Shown in pieces: positions 8,684 through 16,322 of a stretch of 64,000 nt of DNA (its first letter is position 1; each line of letters begins with the position of its first letter). Both the position numbers and the translations under genes were made by a program. The DNA comes from an uncultured Prevotellaceae bacterium (lineage in GTDB: Bacteria > Bacteroidota > Bacteroidia > Bacteroidales > Bacteroidaceae). Under the pieces are notes generated by a model, which did not search any database, was not told where the DNA came from, and worked only from the letters and a program-made list of their open reading frames with translations. The stretch lies in assembly GCA_902769705.1 (NCBI GenBank), contig CACXPX010000016.1, positions 1 to 64,000 of the forward strand, given 5' to 3'.

Positions 8684-9430
8684 TTATTTGCCTATCATTT
8701 TCATGAATCTCTTGTCGTTCATCTGTTCGTTGGTGACATACTCGCCATCATGGAAAAGCGCATATGTGGTGATGGGCGTTGGCGCATTTTGGGCATCTTC
8801 CTTGCTCCGCAGATGAATGGCTCTAAAAGGAACACCATTTTTCTTGGCCACTTCTTCGATGACGGGTACATACTTTCCATTGAATGGGCATTGGCTAGTG
8901 TAATAAAGCACATACCCTTTTTCATCAATATGTGGATGGCGGGCGCATTCCTTGAATTTCGGAGCTTCAGCATCGCTATCGAATGGCAGATACCACAGTT
9001 GGATGCCATTGTCGGCCTCGTCAGATACCTTGAACCCCTTATGTGCAAGGTATTTCGGGTCAGCAAGGAAAGGCTTTTTCTTGGCAGAAGAAAGAATACA
9101 CAAACCTTTCTTTCCTTTTGCCTTGCTGTCTTGGATACATTGATCTAAAAGATCACTCGAATATCCATGTCCTTTGAAAGAACCCGATACCCAAAGGCAG
9201 TCGATGCACATATAGCCGTTTGCCAGAATAGGATTCCAAGCATTCTCAGCAGGGATATATTCGATAAAACATTTCCCGCGTTCCACGCTCTTCAAGAACA
9301 CCAGTCCGTCATCGAATCTTTCTGAAAGCCATGCCTTCTTCGACGATACTTGAACATCATTGTTGTTTGAGATAGCACAACAAATATGCTCCTTTTCCAA
9401 ATTGTCTTTCGTAACTTGGATGTATTCCAT
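8684..9430 (-). CDS. GNAT N-acetyltransferase with YoaP-like C-terminal domain
   Basis: About 248 residues. The N-terminal half carries a GNAT core (DCLWVSGSFKGHGYSSDLLDQCI, the acetyl-CoA loop, then GLCILSS and the AHKGFKV strand). The C-terminal ~90 residues resemble the YoaP/thioredoxin-like extension (YYTSQCPFNGKYVPVIEEVAKKNGVPF). The acceptor substrate is unknown. The start was placed at the second Met (9430), because an upstream Met at 9454 would overlap the nitroreductase stop at 9445 and adds only a Lys/Leu-rich leader. The gene lies 14 bp after the nitroreductase gene and 17 bp before the PheC-like gene. Confidence 0.8.
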   Translation of the reverse strand: MEYIQVTKDNLEKEHICCAISNNNDVQVSSKKAWLSERFDDGLVFLKSVERGKCFIEYIPAENAWNPILANGYMCIDCLWVSGSFKGHGYSSDLLDQCIQDSKAKGKKGLCILSSAKKKPFLADPKYLAHKGFKVSDEADNGIQLWYLPFDSDAEAPKFKECARHPHIDEKGYVLYYTSQCPFNGKYVPVIEEVAKKNGVPFRAIHLRSKEDAQNAPTPITTYALFHDGEYVTNEQMNDKRFMKMIGK

Positions 9431-9444
9431 CGTTTTATTTAGTT

Positions 9445-10140
9445 TTAAACCCATTCGAAATTATCTTTTCCGGCACCCACTTCAAAATGATATCTGGCGA
9501 TGCCCAAATCCATCTGCGTATAGCCAATAAGCGAGAATCCTCTTTTAGCACGCACCCGATGGCGGCCATCCACCTCGCCGACATACTCAAACGAGAACTT
9601 CTGTTGGTTCACGGCGGTGGGGGCAAGCAAGGCTGCCTCAACGCCTTTCTTGAACCAAGAAGGAGTCATGTCAGATGCATTACAGACTTGCTTTACAGCC
9701 TTGATTTTATGGCTGACGCCCTGCGTCTCGCCATAACCGAGAGCGATGTAGCAAGCAATCTTCTCGCCTTCTTCGAGTACATAGGTGCCGGGCACTTTCG
9801 AGTAGCTGAGTCCCACCCAACAGGTGTTCAAGCCCAAAGTTTGAGCCAGCAGAACCAGGTGCTCGCCGTAGTAGCCGACACGTTCGTCGAGGTCTTCAGT
9901 CTTTCGCCCCGCCACAACGAGGTAGTTCTTCACGTTTCTGAACTTGCCATATTTGGCCAATGTACCTAGAAAAGCCTTGGGCTCGTTCTGTATCAATTGG
10001 ATATGCAGGCCGCTCTCGTGGTTGACGGTGGCAATCTGCTCTTCCATCGCCTTAACAACATCAGCTGCCAAAGGCCGGTCTTGATACGCCCTGACACTAT
10101 GCCGGGCTTCTATAGCTTCTAGAATAGTCATTATTGTCAT
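9445..10140 (-). CDS. Nitroreductase-fold protein (TM1586-type)
   Basis: 231 residues beginning with the classic nitroreductase N-terminus (ILEAIEARHSVRAYQDRPL) and containing GYYGEHLVLLAQTLGLNTCWVGL and AALLAPTAVNQQKF, the FMN-contact segments. The protein looks like a tandem half-domain nitroreductase of the kind named after Thermotoga TM1586, which has a reduced FMN site. The reaction is probably NAD(P)H-dependent reduction of an unknown electrophile. It is embedded in the minus-strand run of small-molecule-modifying genes, 25 bp after the TIGR04076 gene. Confidence 0.8.
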   Translation of the reverse strand: MTIMTILEAIEARHSVRAYQDRPLAADVVKAMEEQIATVNHESGLHIQLIQNEPKAFLGTLAKYGKFRNVKNYLVVAGRKTEDLDERVGYYGEHLVLLAQTLGLNTCWVGLSYSKVPGTYVLEEGEKIACYIALGYGETQGVSHKIKAVKQVCNASDMTPSWFKKGVEAALLAPTAVNQQKFSFEYVGEVDGRHRVRAKRGFSLIGYTQMDLGIARYHFEVGAGKDNFEWV

Positions 10141-10165
10141 CTATTTGTTAATCGTTATTCTTGTT

Positions 10166-10483
10166 TTATAACTCGTTGTCCTCTGCCATCGCTTCGATGT
10201 AGAAACTGAAGGGGCGGAAACCATCGTTGCAGCTAATCATCGCGCTCATGGGATTCTTCATCCACCCGCCGTAGAAGTTGCCTTCGCCTTTGGCCAACGA
10301 CTCCACGAAGGGTTTCATCGAATACCATGCCGAGGGGCACATTCCTTCGGGGCAACGGCCGTCGACGGATATCCATTGCTCGCCCTCCTTCACGTCGCAG
10401 GTGTGCTCGATGGGGTTCTCGAATTGTGCCATCAGGTCGGGATATTCCGTCTGGCGCAGTGCTGTGATGCGAACTTTAATCAT
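10166..10483 (-). CDS. TIGR04076 family protein
   Basis: About 105 residues, small and soluble. It has the family pattern of this short uncharacterised group: a KVRITALRQTEYPDL start, a TCDVKEGEQWISVDGRCPEGMCPSAW-type centre with conserved Cys, and a C-terminal CNDGFRPFSFYIEA. No biochemical role is established. The ATG at 10483 is preferred over the longer frame because the upstream codons run into a G/T-rich simple repeat shared with the end of the preceding glycosidase gene. It is probably cotranscribed with that gene, 19 bp away. Confidence 0.8.
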   Translation of the reverse strand: MIKVRITALRQTEYPDLMAQFENPIEHTCDVKEGEQWISVDGRCPEGMCPSAWYSMKPFVESLAKGEGNFYGGWMKNPMSAMISCNDGFRPFSFYIEAMAEDNEL

Positions 10484-10515
10484 AGGTGATAGGTGTTGGA
10501 GGTTAGGGATTGGGA
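10484..10515. repeat. CCCAA-type low-complexity tract at the end of the GH59 gene
   Basis: On the minus strand the 32 bp read as a degenerate series of CCCAAT, CCCTAAC, CTCCAACACC and ATCACC words. The tract covers the last codons of the GH59 gene and the gap to TIGR04076. Similar tracts occur in frame inside the P-type ATPase gene (about 17140-17170) and the 1239-residue protein (about 3060-3090). Confidence 0.45.
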
Positions 10516-12611
10516 TATAGCGAATTGATAGCGGGCAGCGGAGTCGGGACGGGCTTCGTGCGACCAAGGGGCACAATCTTCAGATTGTCGAAGAATGGCG
10601 TGCTCACGCGACGCTCCAGCAAGGGCGCAATGAGTCCGGCCATACCTTTGCCGTAGTGATCGGAAGTGACCTGCACCACCTGTCGGCCGTCGACAAATCC
10701 CGTCAACTGGTCACCCTCGAAACGAAGTTTCAAATTGTGCCATTGGCATGGCGCCACATCCTGGACTTTGGCCTCGGCAATCGTGTATTCGCCGCCTATC
10801 TCCACATCCTTTCGGGCGAGGATGATGGCTTGCTGCTCTTTGTCTCCGATGAGTTCCTTTTGGTCGAGCTTGCCTCGGGTGAGCACCAGCGTGCAGAGAC
10901 CCTGGTCATTGAGTTTCAGGTAGTAGCCCTTCGCCCAGATGCCATAACCAGAACCCACATCGCAGAGGCGCCCCATCACGCCTGCCTCGTCGCCCGGAGT
11001 GAGCCACACGTCGGCACTCACCTCATAGTCCGTCCACGCCGAGTCACCCAAAATGGTGTAGTGGTGCCACTCGGGTGCCCAGCTCAGCGTGTGGTCTCCC
11101 ACAACCTGCCGGATGCACTGCCCCTTGTGGTCGGGTCGCTCCACGAGTTCGAAACAGCCGATGAGGTCGGCCGTGTAATGAGGCAGATAGCCCCACTCCG
11201 AGGGGTTGCTATACTGCTCGAAGTCGTCGCCATAGGGGATGGGGAACGGCTTCGAATCAGGGATGTTGGCAAACGTACCGTGCTGCTGGCCAGTGGTTGT
11301 GGAGAACGAGTAGACGGCATCGGGCTTCAGCGTGATGCTGAACGAGCCCTTGCGCGGAGCGATGTCGCTCAGGCGCACGAACTGCTGCTTGCGGTCGCTA
11401 TACCACACGCAGAGTTTGCCGTCTTTCAGCCCTTCGCCCACGTTCAGGCGCAAGGTCTGCGCTTTCTTAGCGTCTTTGGTTTCAATGATGACGCTATAGT
11501 CGCCCGTCTGCGGGTCGCGTAGGGTGACCATCGAGCCACCCCCCTTCAGGTGGAGGCAACCATCGTCAACATAGCGCCACCCCACTCGCGAGAACTGGCC
11601 GTAGTGGGCATATCCCCACAATGCCTCGCGCACCTGGAAGTTGCCGCTCCAGGGCTCGCGTGCCAGCACCAGCGCGGGGTCGCAGGCATAGGGCTCCAGG
11701 GGGTAGACGCCAGCAATGCCATACCAGTTGACCACCTTCGTGGCTCCGCTGACGATATAGTTTTCGTTGAACCCCTTCACGATTCCGATAAGTGCCTCGT
11801 AGCCGGGGAAATAGAAGTGGTCTTCCGAGTTCCAAATTGGCTTGCCCATGTCCTCGATAGCCTTGCGCTGCTCGGGCGTGAGTTGTATCTCGCTGAAGGT
11901 GTGGGCACAGACGGCATCGAGGGCGGCCGCCAACTCAGGGTCGCGCTGCATCTCAGCGACGAACTCCACCTTGTTCTCGCCCCAGTTGCCAAAGCCGTGT
12001 AGCTTCACGTTGGCGAATCCGCGTTCGTTCATGGCACGTCGCATATTCTTGGCAAAGTCATAGCTGTAGCCCTTCTCGTTGTGGCACCCAAGGGCATCGA
12101 GCTCCACACCGTGCACCTCGCGCAGGCCCTGCATCCACGAGATGTAGTAGTCCACCATATCCTCGCTCCAGAAATTGCCCACATAATGAGGTGCGCTCCA
12201 ACTGGTGGCGTCGAGCGATAGGCTGGGATTCAGCCTCTTCGCCTCGCGCATCACCCACCACGTGTAACCGCGCTCGAAGTTGGCATCGCCGCGCCAATGG
12301 CTATGCGAGGGCATGGAGCCTTGCGTGGAGTTGCCATCTCCGGGAATCTCGGCCAGCAGGGCGCTGATAGAGGCGCCGAACATCGGCTTATACACCATTT
12401 CCATGATTTGCGTGCGCCAAGGTTCGGGATAGTCCTTGAGCAGAACGGAGGTCGCACCACCGCCATCGACAACCCCGATGCCATCAAACTGCTTGCCGCA
12501 GCTTAGGGCGCTGATGTTAACGGTTTGTGATCCTGCCTTCGTGGGAATGCCATGCAGAATGAGGATGGTCAGCACGGCGAGCATCCATAGCTTTGATTGT
12601 TTAGTCTTCAT
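10503..12611 (-). CDS. Glycoside hydrolase family 59 (galactocerebrosidase-like beta-galactosidase), secreted
   Basis: 702 residues with a signal peptide (about 1-28). The catalytic TIM barrel shows strong GALC/GH59 features: FDGIGVVDGGGATSVLLKDYP at the N-terminus, GCHNEKGYS with the presumed acid/base E179, and IWNSEDHFY with the presumed nucleophile E263, followed by LAREPWSGNFQV. A beta-sandwich and a C-terminal lectin-like domain (about 480-690) complete the fold. GH59 enzymes release beta-galactose from galactolipids or galactans. In a gut Bacteroidales the substrate could be a plant galactan/galactolipid or host glycosphingolipid; the sequence does not decide. It is the only glycosidase in a run of small-molecule-modifying genes. 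Confidence 0.88.
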   Translation of the reverse strand: MKTKQSKLWMLAVLTILILHGIPTKAGSQTVNISALSCGKQFDGIGVVDGGGATSVLLKDYPEPWRTQIMEMVYKPMFGASISALLAEIPGDGNSTQGSMPSHSHWRGDANFERGYTWWVMREAKRLNPSLSLDATSWSAPHYVGNFWSEDMVDYYISWMQGLREVHGVELDALGCHNEKGYSYDFAKNMRRAMNERGFANVKLHGFGNWGENKVEFVAEMQRDPELAAALDAVCAHTFSEIQLTPEQRKAIEDMGKPIWNSEDHFYFPGYEALIGIVKGFNENYIVSGATKVVNWYGIAGVYPLEPYACDPALVLAREPWSGNFQVREALWGYAHYGQFSRVGWRYVDDGCLHLKGGGSMVTLRDPQTGDYSVIIETKDAKKAQTLRLNVGEGLKDGKLCVWYSDRKQQFVRLSDIAPRKGSFSITLKPDAVYSFSTTTGQQHGTFANIPDSKPFPIPYGDDFEQYSNPSEWGYLPHYTADLIGCFELVERPDHKGQCIRQVVGDHTLSWAPEWHHYTILGDSAWTDYEVSADVWLTPGDEAGVMGRLCDVGSGYGIWAKGYYLKLNDQGLCTLVLTRGKLDQKELIGDKEQQAIILARKDVEIGGEYTIAEAKVQDVAPCQWHNLKLRFEGDQLTGFVDGRQVVQVTSDHYGKGMAGLIAPLLERRVSTPFFDNLKIVPLGRTKPVPTPLPAINSLYPNP

Positions 12612-12690
12612 CGTTCTTGCATCTTTTCCTCTTTCCAGGGATATGGTTCATGCATAAAAACTAAAGCAAGAAATCAGCTGCAATATCTGA

Positions 12691-13002
12691 TTACTCGGCT
12701 TCTTTCTTATTCCATTCTATCTCGAGATCATCCCCAGCGTCAGCCACAATTAAATCGTAAACTACAGGAATGGAATCATTAGCAACACCGAAGAGCAGGC
12801 CGGTGTAATTATCCCCACTCGTCTGATTGAGAATGATGGAATCCACAACCAACACTCTGCCGCTATCACTCTCTTCGGCAATGACTGACTGAGAAATAAT
12901 AGCCTTCACTTTGTCTAAAGACACTTCCTTCTTCTTGCATGCGCATAACACACACACGACAGCAACGATACACGCCGTCATTTTGAAAAACCTTTTCTTC
13001 AT
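12691..13002 (-). CDS. Small lipoprotein of unknown function
   Basis: 103 residues. A lipoprotein signal ends in VLCAC (Cys ~21), followed by KKKE and a ~75-residue acidic domain (VLVVDSIILNQTSGDNYTGLLFG, VYDLIVADAGDDLEIEW) that looks like a single small beta-rich fold. I do not recognise a family. It lies 14 bp downstream of the P-loop kinase gene and 79 bp upstream of the GH59 gene on the same strand, so it may belong to the same transcript. Confidence 0.7.
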   Translation of the reverse strand: MKKRFFKMTACIVAVVCVLCACKKKEVSLDKVKAIISQSVIAEESDSGRVLVVDSIILNQTSGDNYTGLLFGVANDSIPVVYDLIVADAGDDLEIEWNKKEAE

Positions 13003-13016
13003 AATACTGTTCTATT

Positions 13017-13565
13017 TTAAATTATTCTCGTTTGTTTTATCTTTGTATCCAAAAGCGTTTTCATCGTCTCCTCATAATCTGCATCAATCAGCGTCACCTG
13101 CTCCCTGCTTCGGGTGAATGCTTCTATATAGTGATGATTGTCTGCCTTCAGCGAGTCGGGCGTATAGTCAGCATCATACATCCTTTTTTCTATATCGGAG
13201 CCGTGACTCTTTATCTCATCGAAATGGGCGTCGATAAATGCATCTGTCATTGCGAGGCAAACGAAGCGGACGTGCGGCAGATAGCATTCATTGAAGTCCT
13301 GGCGCCAGCCAGAAGGAACGTAACAACCCTCCACTATCAGGCTTTGCCGATTTTCAATCGCGGTTTTCATCATCTCCCGAACGATTGGCCAAAGATACTC
13401 CGTGAGCGCCTCATCGTCCTCAGGCGTGAGGTCGGTGTTACCGCTACGAACCAGCCCCATTTTCAGGTGGTCGATGGAGAGATACGGGTACTTGTATTTC
13501 TCGAGCATCCGTTGCGCCAAAAGCGTTTTCCCCGTGTGCGAAGCACCTGTTATCAGTATTATCAT
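13017..13565 (-). CDS. P-loop nucleotide kinase-like protein (AAA/zeta-toxin-like small kinase)
   Basis: About 182 residues with an N-terminal Walker A motif GASHTGKT immediately after the first strand (MIILIT), then [10 protein letters not shown] and LIVEGCYVP, the strand/Asp pattern of small-molecule kinases such as adenylylsulfate, 2-phosphoglycerate or shikimate kinases and zeta-type kinases. The substrate is unknown, and no antitoxin-like gene adjoins it. The ATG at 13565 overlaps the TGA of the upstream Vat-like gene (ATGA), which decides the start over a TTG two codons earlier. Confidence 0.75.
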   Translation of the reverse strand: MIILITGASHTGKTLLAQRMLEKYKYPYLSIDHLKMGLVRSGNTDLTPEDDEALTEYLWPIVREMMKTAIENRQSLIVEGCYVPSGWRQDFNECYLPHVRFVCLAMTDAFIDAHFDEIKSHGSDIEKRMYDADYTPDSLKADNHHYIEAFTRSREQVTLIDADYEETMKTLLDTKIKQTRII

Positions 13566-14221
13566 TTGCAACGCGTTTTCAGTTCTTCCTTCACCTTCGC
13601 CATATCGCTACAAGCGAGGAGGGGCATCAGGCTTTCAATCTCCTCAATGCTTTTGTCCCACCACTTGAGTTTGAGTAACAATCCAATCATTTCGTCGTCA
13701 AAGCGTTTGCGAACCACACGGCAGGGATTGCCAACGGCTATTGCATACGGCGGGATATCCTTGGCCACAACCGAGTTTGCCCCTATGATGGCGCCGTCGC
13801 CGATATGAACACCAGGCATCACGGTCACATTCTGTCCTATCCACACGTCGTTACCAATTACAGTATCTCCCTTCAGCGGCAACTCCTCTTTCACGGGTGC
13901 GATGGCACTCCCCCAATCACCACCCATGATGTAGAAAGGATAGGTTGTCGCGCAATCCATGCGGTGGTTGGCGCCGTTCATCACGAACTCAATCCCTTTG
14001 GCAATGGCACAGAACTTCCCAATAATCAACCGGTCGCCAATGAAATCGTAGAAGTGAGTGACATGCTTCTCAAACTCGGCCGCACCGTCCACATCATCGT
14101 AATAGGTGTAGTCGCCGACAATGATGTTGGGATTCTTCACCACATTCTTGATGTAGCAAAGGCTTGGGATGTTCGGATTGGGAAACGCCTCGTTTGGATT
14201 GGGACGGTCTATGATTTTCAT
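13562..14221 (-). CDS. Vat/CatB-type xenobiotic acetyltransferase (left-handed beta-helix)
   Basis: 219 residues, the usual length for the Vat/Xat family. Hexapeptide repeats form the left-handed beta-helix ([36 protein letters not shown]); the catalytic loop contains the expected His in NGANHRMD. Vat enzymes acetylate streptogramin A, CatB-type relatives acetylate chloramphenicol, and many chromosomal members have no proven drug substrate. The ATG at 14221 matches the family N-terminus ([11 protein letters not shown]). It is the first gene of the minus-strand run; a TAnnTTTG box lies at 14265-14272. Confidence 0.85.
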   Translation of the reverse strand: MKIIDRPNPNEAFPNPNIPSLCYIKNVVKNPNIIVGDYTYYDDVDGAAEFEKHVTHFYDFIGDRLIIGKFCAIAKGIEFVMNGANHRMDCATTYPFYIMGGDWGSAIAPVKEELPLKGDTVIGNDVWIGQNVTVMPGVHIGDGAIIGANSVVAKDIPPYAIAVGNPCRVVRKRFDDEMIGLLLKLKWWDKSIEEIESLMPLLACSDMAKVKEELKTRCK

Positions 14222-14264
14222 GCTTTCAGGAATGAATTCTTGCTCATGGTTGGATTGATGGGTA

Positions 14265-14272
14265 CAAAGATA
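14265..14272 (-). promoter_or_regulatory. TAnnTTTG (-7) box upstream of the Vat-like gene
   Basis: On the minus strand TATCTTTG lies 43 bp upstream of the Vat-like ATG. The nearest TTTG (14296-14299) is 23 bp away, slightly longer than the usual 19-21, so the promoter is probable but not ideal. Confidence 0.45.
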
Positions 14273-14413
14273 CGAAAAAGAAATGACAATAGTGTCAAAA
14301 AGTTTCATATAATTGGTAATTATTTCAGCACGAAATAAGGAAAGGACATAAATCGGTCGTAAATCTGACATGAAGCTCTTTTGCAACGGTTCTATCGAAC
14401 ATTTATGTTCCGA

Positions 14414-14480
14414 TTGATGAAGTTTTATGTCTCTTTCGCCTCATAAATAATTATGAATTTTTATTACAAAACTTCATCAA
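14414..14480. repeat. Perfect 13-bp inverted repeat with 41-bp loop
   Basis: TTGATGAAGTTTT at 14414-14426 is repeated as its exact complement at 14468-14480 in the otherwise empty 14222-14849 intergenic region. There is no T-run directly after it, so it is not an obvious terminator. It could be a structured leader, a protein site or the remains of a small mobile element; no transposase remnant is visible. Confidence 0.6.
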
Positions 14481-14564
14481 CTTAACCATTCATTCTAGAG
14501 TGAAACAGAAGGAGAAAAAGCGATTTCAACGCTCTTTTCCTTCGACTTTTGAAGGGTAAAATTG

Positions 14565-14696
14565 TCATTTGCGGCATATGAGGGTGTCATTTGCGGCATA
14601 TGAGGGTGTCATTTGCGGCATATGACACGCCCACTTGCCACATCTGACGTCCTTAAAAGCCACATCTGACAGCCTCAGAAGCGGCAAGTGACAACC
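14565..14696. repeat. Phased 22-bp repeat array A (6 units)
   Basis: Six units start at 14565, 14587, 14609, 14631, 14653 and 14675, exactly 22 bp apart. Each is a 17-bp module plus a 5-bp linker. Modules 1-3 are identical (TCATTTGCGGCATATGA); modules 4-6 diverge but keep the size and mostly the TGA end (module 6 TCAGAAGCGGCAAGTGA). Linkers run GGGTG, GGGTG, CACGC, CGTCC, CAGCC, CAACC, that is G-rich on the left and C-rich on the right. The leader TAAAATTG (14557-14564) abuts the first TCA. A 6-bp-arm hairpin (CCAAAA/TTTTGG, 14695-14712) follows. The array is intergenic, about 0.34 kb upstream of the Vat-like start and 0.15 kb past the YqiA-like stop. Confidence 0.9.
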
Positions 14697-14849
14697 AAAA
14701 AGCATCGTTTTGGCTGGCCTAAAAAATGTAAGAAAAACGGAAGTAGTTGGCAATCAGGCATTTGCAGAAACGTCGATTTTTTGCGTTTTTTCCACCCATA
14801 TCCCGTTTGTTTCAAACAATGCCCGTTTTTTGAGGCCAAAATTCAGAAT

Positions 14850-15455
14850 TTATTTAACAATTACTGGCGTATCCTCCAACAATTTCTCAACCAACGGCAC
14901 ATACCACTTGCGAACTTCTTCGGCCGTAGGGGTGTGGCCTCCGGGGAAGTGGAACGAACGAGTGTAGTGTTCCAAGAAGAGAGGTTCGTAATGCGCCAAT
15001 GTGTCCTGCTCGCCGAACAAACCCCAGACAATTTCTTTGGTTTTAGGATTACAATTGTCGAACTGAACGGCCTCCCATTCGGCAAACTCGCCAATCAAGG
15101 CCTCGTCGATGACGAACCTTTGGTTGCCATCCTTTCGTGGCGATTTATACTGGTGCTCGCCGATGCGCGGTTTCAAGAAGCTGGTCATCTGGAAATGAGG
15201 ATTGCCAAGCAAAGCTGGCAAGCCCAACGCGGAAGCAACCATCTGCGCATAAAACGCCCCGCAACTATTGCCAACCAGAAGGTCGGGCTTCTCACTCCCA
15301 ACGATTTCGCGTATCTGCTCCAATGCCTTTCGAGGATGAATGGGCAAGTCGGGCGTCAGCACTTGCGCCTTACCCTCAAACGCGTCGCGCAATGCCATAG
15401 CTGGCACGCATTGGCCGCTGGCGAAGAAGCCATGAAGGAACAGCATCTTTTTCAT
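14850..15455 (-). CDS. YqiA/UPF0227-like alpha/beta-fold esterase
   Basis: About 201 residues. The start MLFLHGFFASGQ and the elbow VGNSCGAFYAQ (nucleophile Ser) match the YqiA-type esterases; the catalytic Asp candidate is in GLFGEQDTL and the His in FHFPGGHTPT. These are small cytoplasmic thioesterases/esterases of uncertain physiological substrate. The ATG at 15455 overlaps the TGA of the upstream MBL gene (ATGA, 15452-15455), so the two are coupled and the longer frame upstream is discounted. Confidence 0.8.
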   Translation of the reverse strand: MKKMLFLHGFFASGQCVPAMALRDAFEGKAQVLTPDLPIHPRKALEQIREIVGSEKPDLLVGNSCGAFYAQMVASALGLPALLGNPHFQMTSFLKPRIGEHQYKSPRKDGNQRFVIDEALIGEFAEWEAVQFDNCNPKTKEIVWGLFGEQDTLAHYEPLFLEHYTRSFHFPGGHTPTAEEVRKWYVPLVEKLLEDTPVIVK

Positions 15456-16282
15456 ATTCGCTCCTCCTCGACCGCCACTTGCATTCCGCAACTGAACGCC
15501 TTCAACTGATTCCCCATCACACGTTGCATGGTGGCAAAAGCCAAATCGCCCGTGCAATGGCTGGTGTAGAACGTGGTGTGGGGATAATCATTCTTCAGTT
15601 GTTGCGCCAAAACCTCGAGTTCTCTGGGCTGTTCATAGCGCTCGTCAGCGCGGGCATCGAGCAGATGGAAACCTCCGATGACCGTATGTGTGGGCCACGG
15701 ACATGCCTCAAGGATGTTGAGCAACCCGCTATGTGCGCATCCAGTAAAAAGCAATCCGTCCACCCAGATGGCCATCTCGTGCCGAAAATCGTCGCTGACA
15801 AGCTGGCCTTGCTCGTTCATCACATAGAGATGGATGTTTGCCGAAGGGAGCGGATGATGGTGCACGATATGTGAGATGACTCTGATTCCGTCAGCCACAT
15901 CAACGCCTTCACGCTCAACAAGCACGAGGCGTTCCCCCACCCCATCCAACGGCAGGTGCGCCGTGATGCGATGCATGTAGTTTCGCATGGAATAGAACTG
16001 CCGCCCAAGAATCTCCTTCGACATGATGATTTTGGCCCGGTTGTTGATGTCCAACAAATGGCGCAATCCGCCCGTGTGGTCGGAATGGCCATGAGAGAGG
16101 AACAGGTAGTCAACCGCGCGCAAGTCGATGCCCAACGTTTGCGCATTCTGAACGAACACCTCCGACGCTCCGGTGTCGAGAAGCAGTCGGCGCCCACGGG
16201 ATTCGACATACACCGACAGCCCGTGCTCAGCGATAAAGCGGCTGTCAGCCGCCCTGTTGTCTGATAATATCGTGAATTTCAT
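15452..16282 (-). CDS. MBL-fold metallo-hydrolase
   Basis: 276 residues with the metallo-beta-lactamase-fold motif SHGHSDHTGG (HxHxDH) near residue 65, a later metal-ligand strand TGCAHSGLLNI, and GGFHLLDA and SHCTGD near the C-terminus. The arrangement is like the archaeal/bacterial group annotated as dihydropteroate-phosphate-related MBL hydrolases. There is no secretion signal, so it is not an antibiotic-type beta-lactamase. The substrate is unknown. It lies 40 bp downstream of the P-type ATPase gene and overlaps the YqiA-like gene, forming a three-gene unit. Confidence 0.85.
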   Translation of the reverse strand: MKFTILSDNRAADSRFIAEHGLSVYVESRGRRLLLDTGASEVFVQNAQTLGIDLRAVDYLFLSHGHSDHTGGLRHLLDINNRAKIIMSKEILGRQFYSMRNYMHRITAHLPLDGVGERLVLVEREGVDVADGIRVISHIVHHHPLPSANIHLYVMNEQGQLVSDDFRHEMAIWVDGLLFTGCAHSGLLNILEACPWPTHTVIGGFHLLDARADERYEQPRELEVLAQQLKNDYPHTTFYTSHCTGDLAFATMQRVMGNQLKAFSCGMQVAVEEERI

Positions 16283-16322
16283 TGTGTGGAAAATTAAAGT
16301 TCAATGTTCAATGTTCAAAGAA

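Noticed and set aside
9430-9454. Longer start of the GNAT/YoaP gene
   Set aside because: It would overlap the nitroreductase end and adds a short unconserved leader; the Met at 9430 fits better.
14565-14696. Array A (and B-D) as a CRISPR array
   Set aside because: The units are 17 + 5 bp, far shorter than CRISPR repeats and spacers, linkers are only 5 bp, and no cas gene is present.
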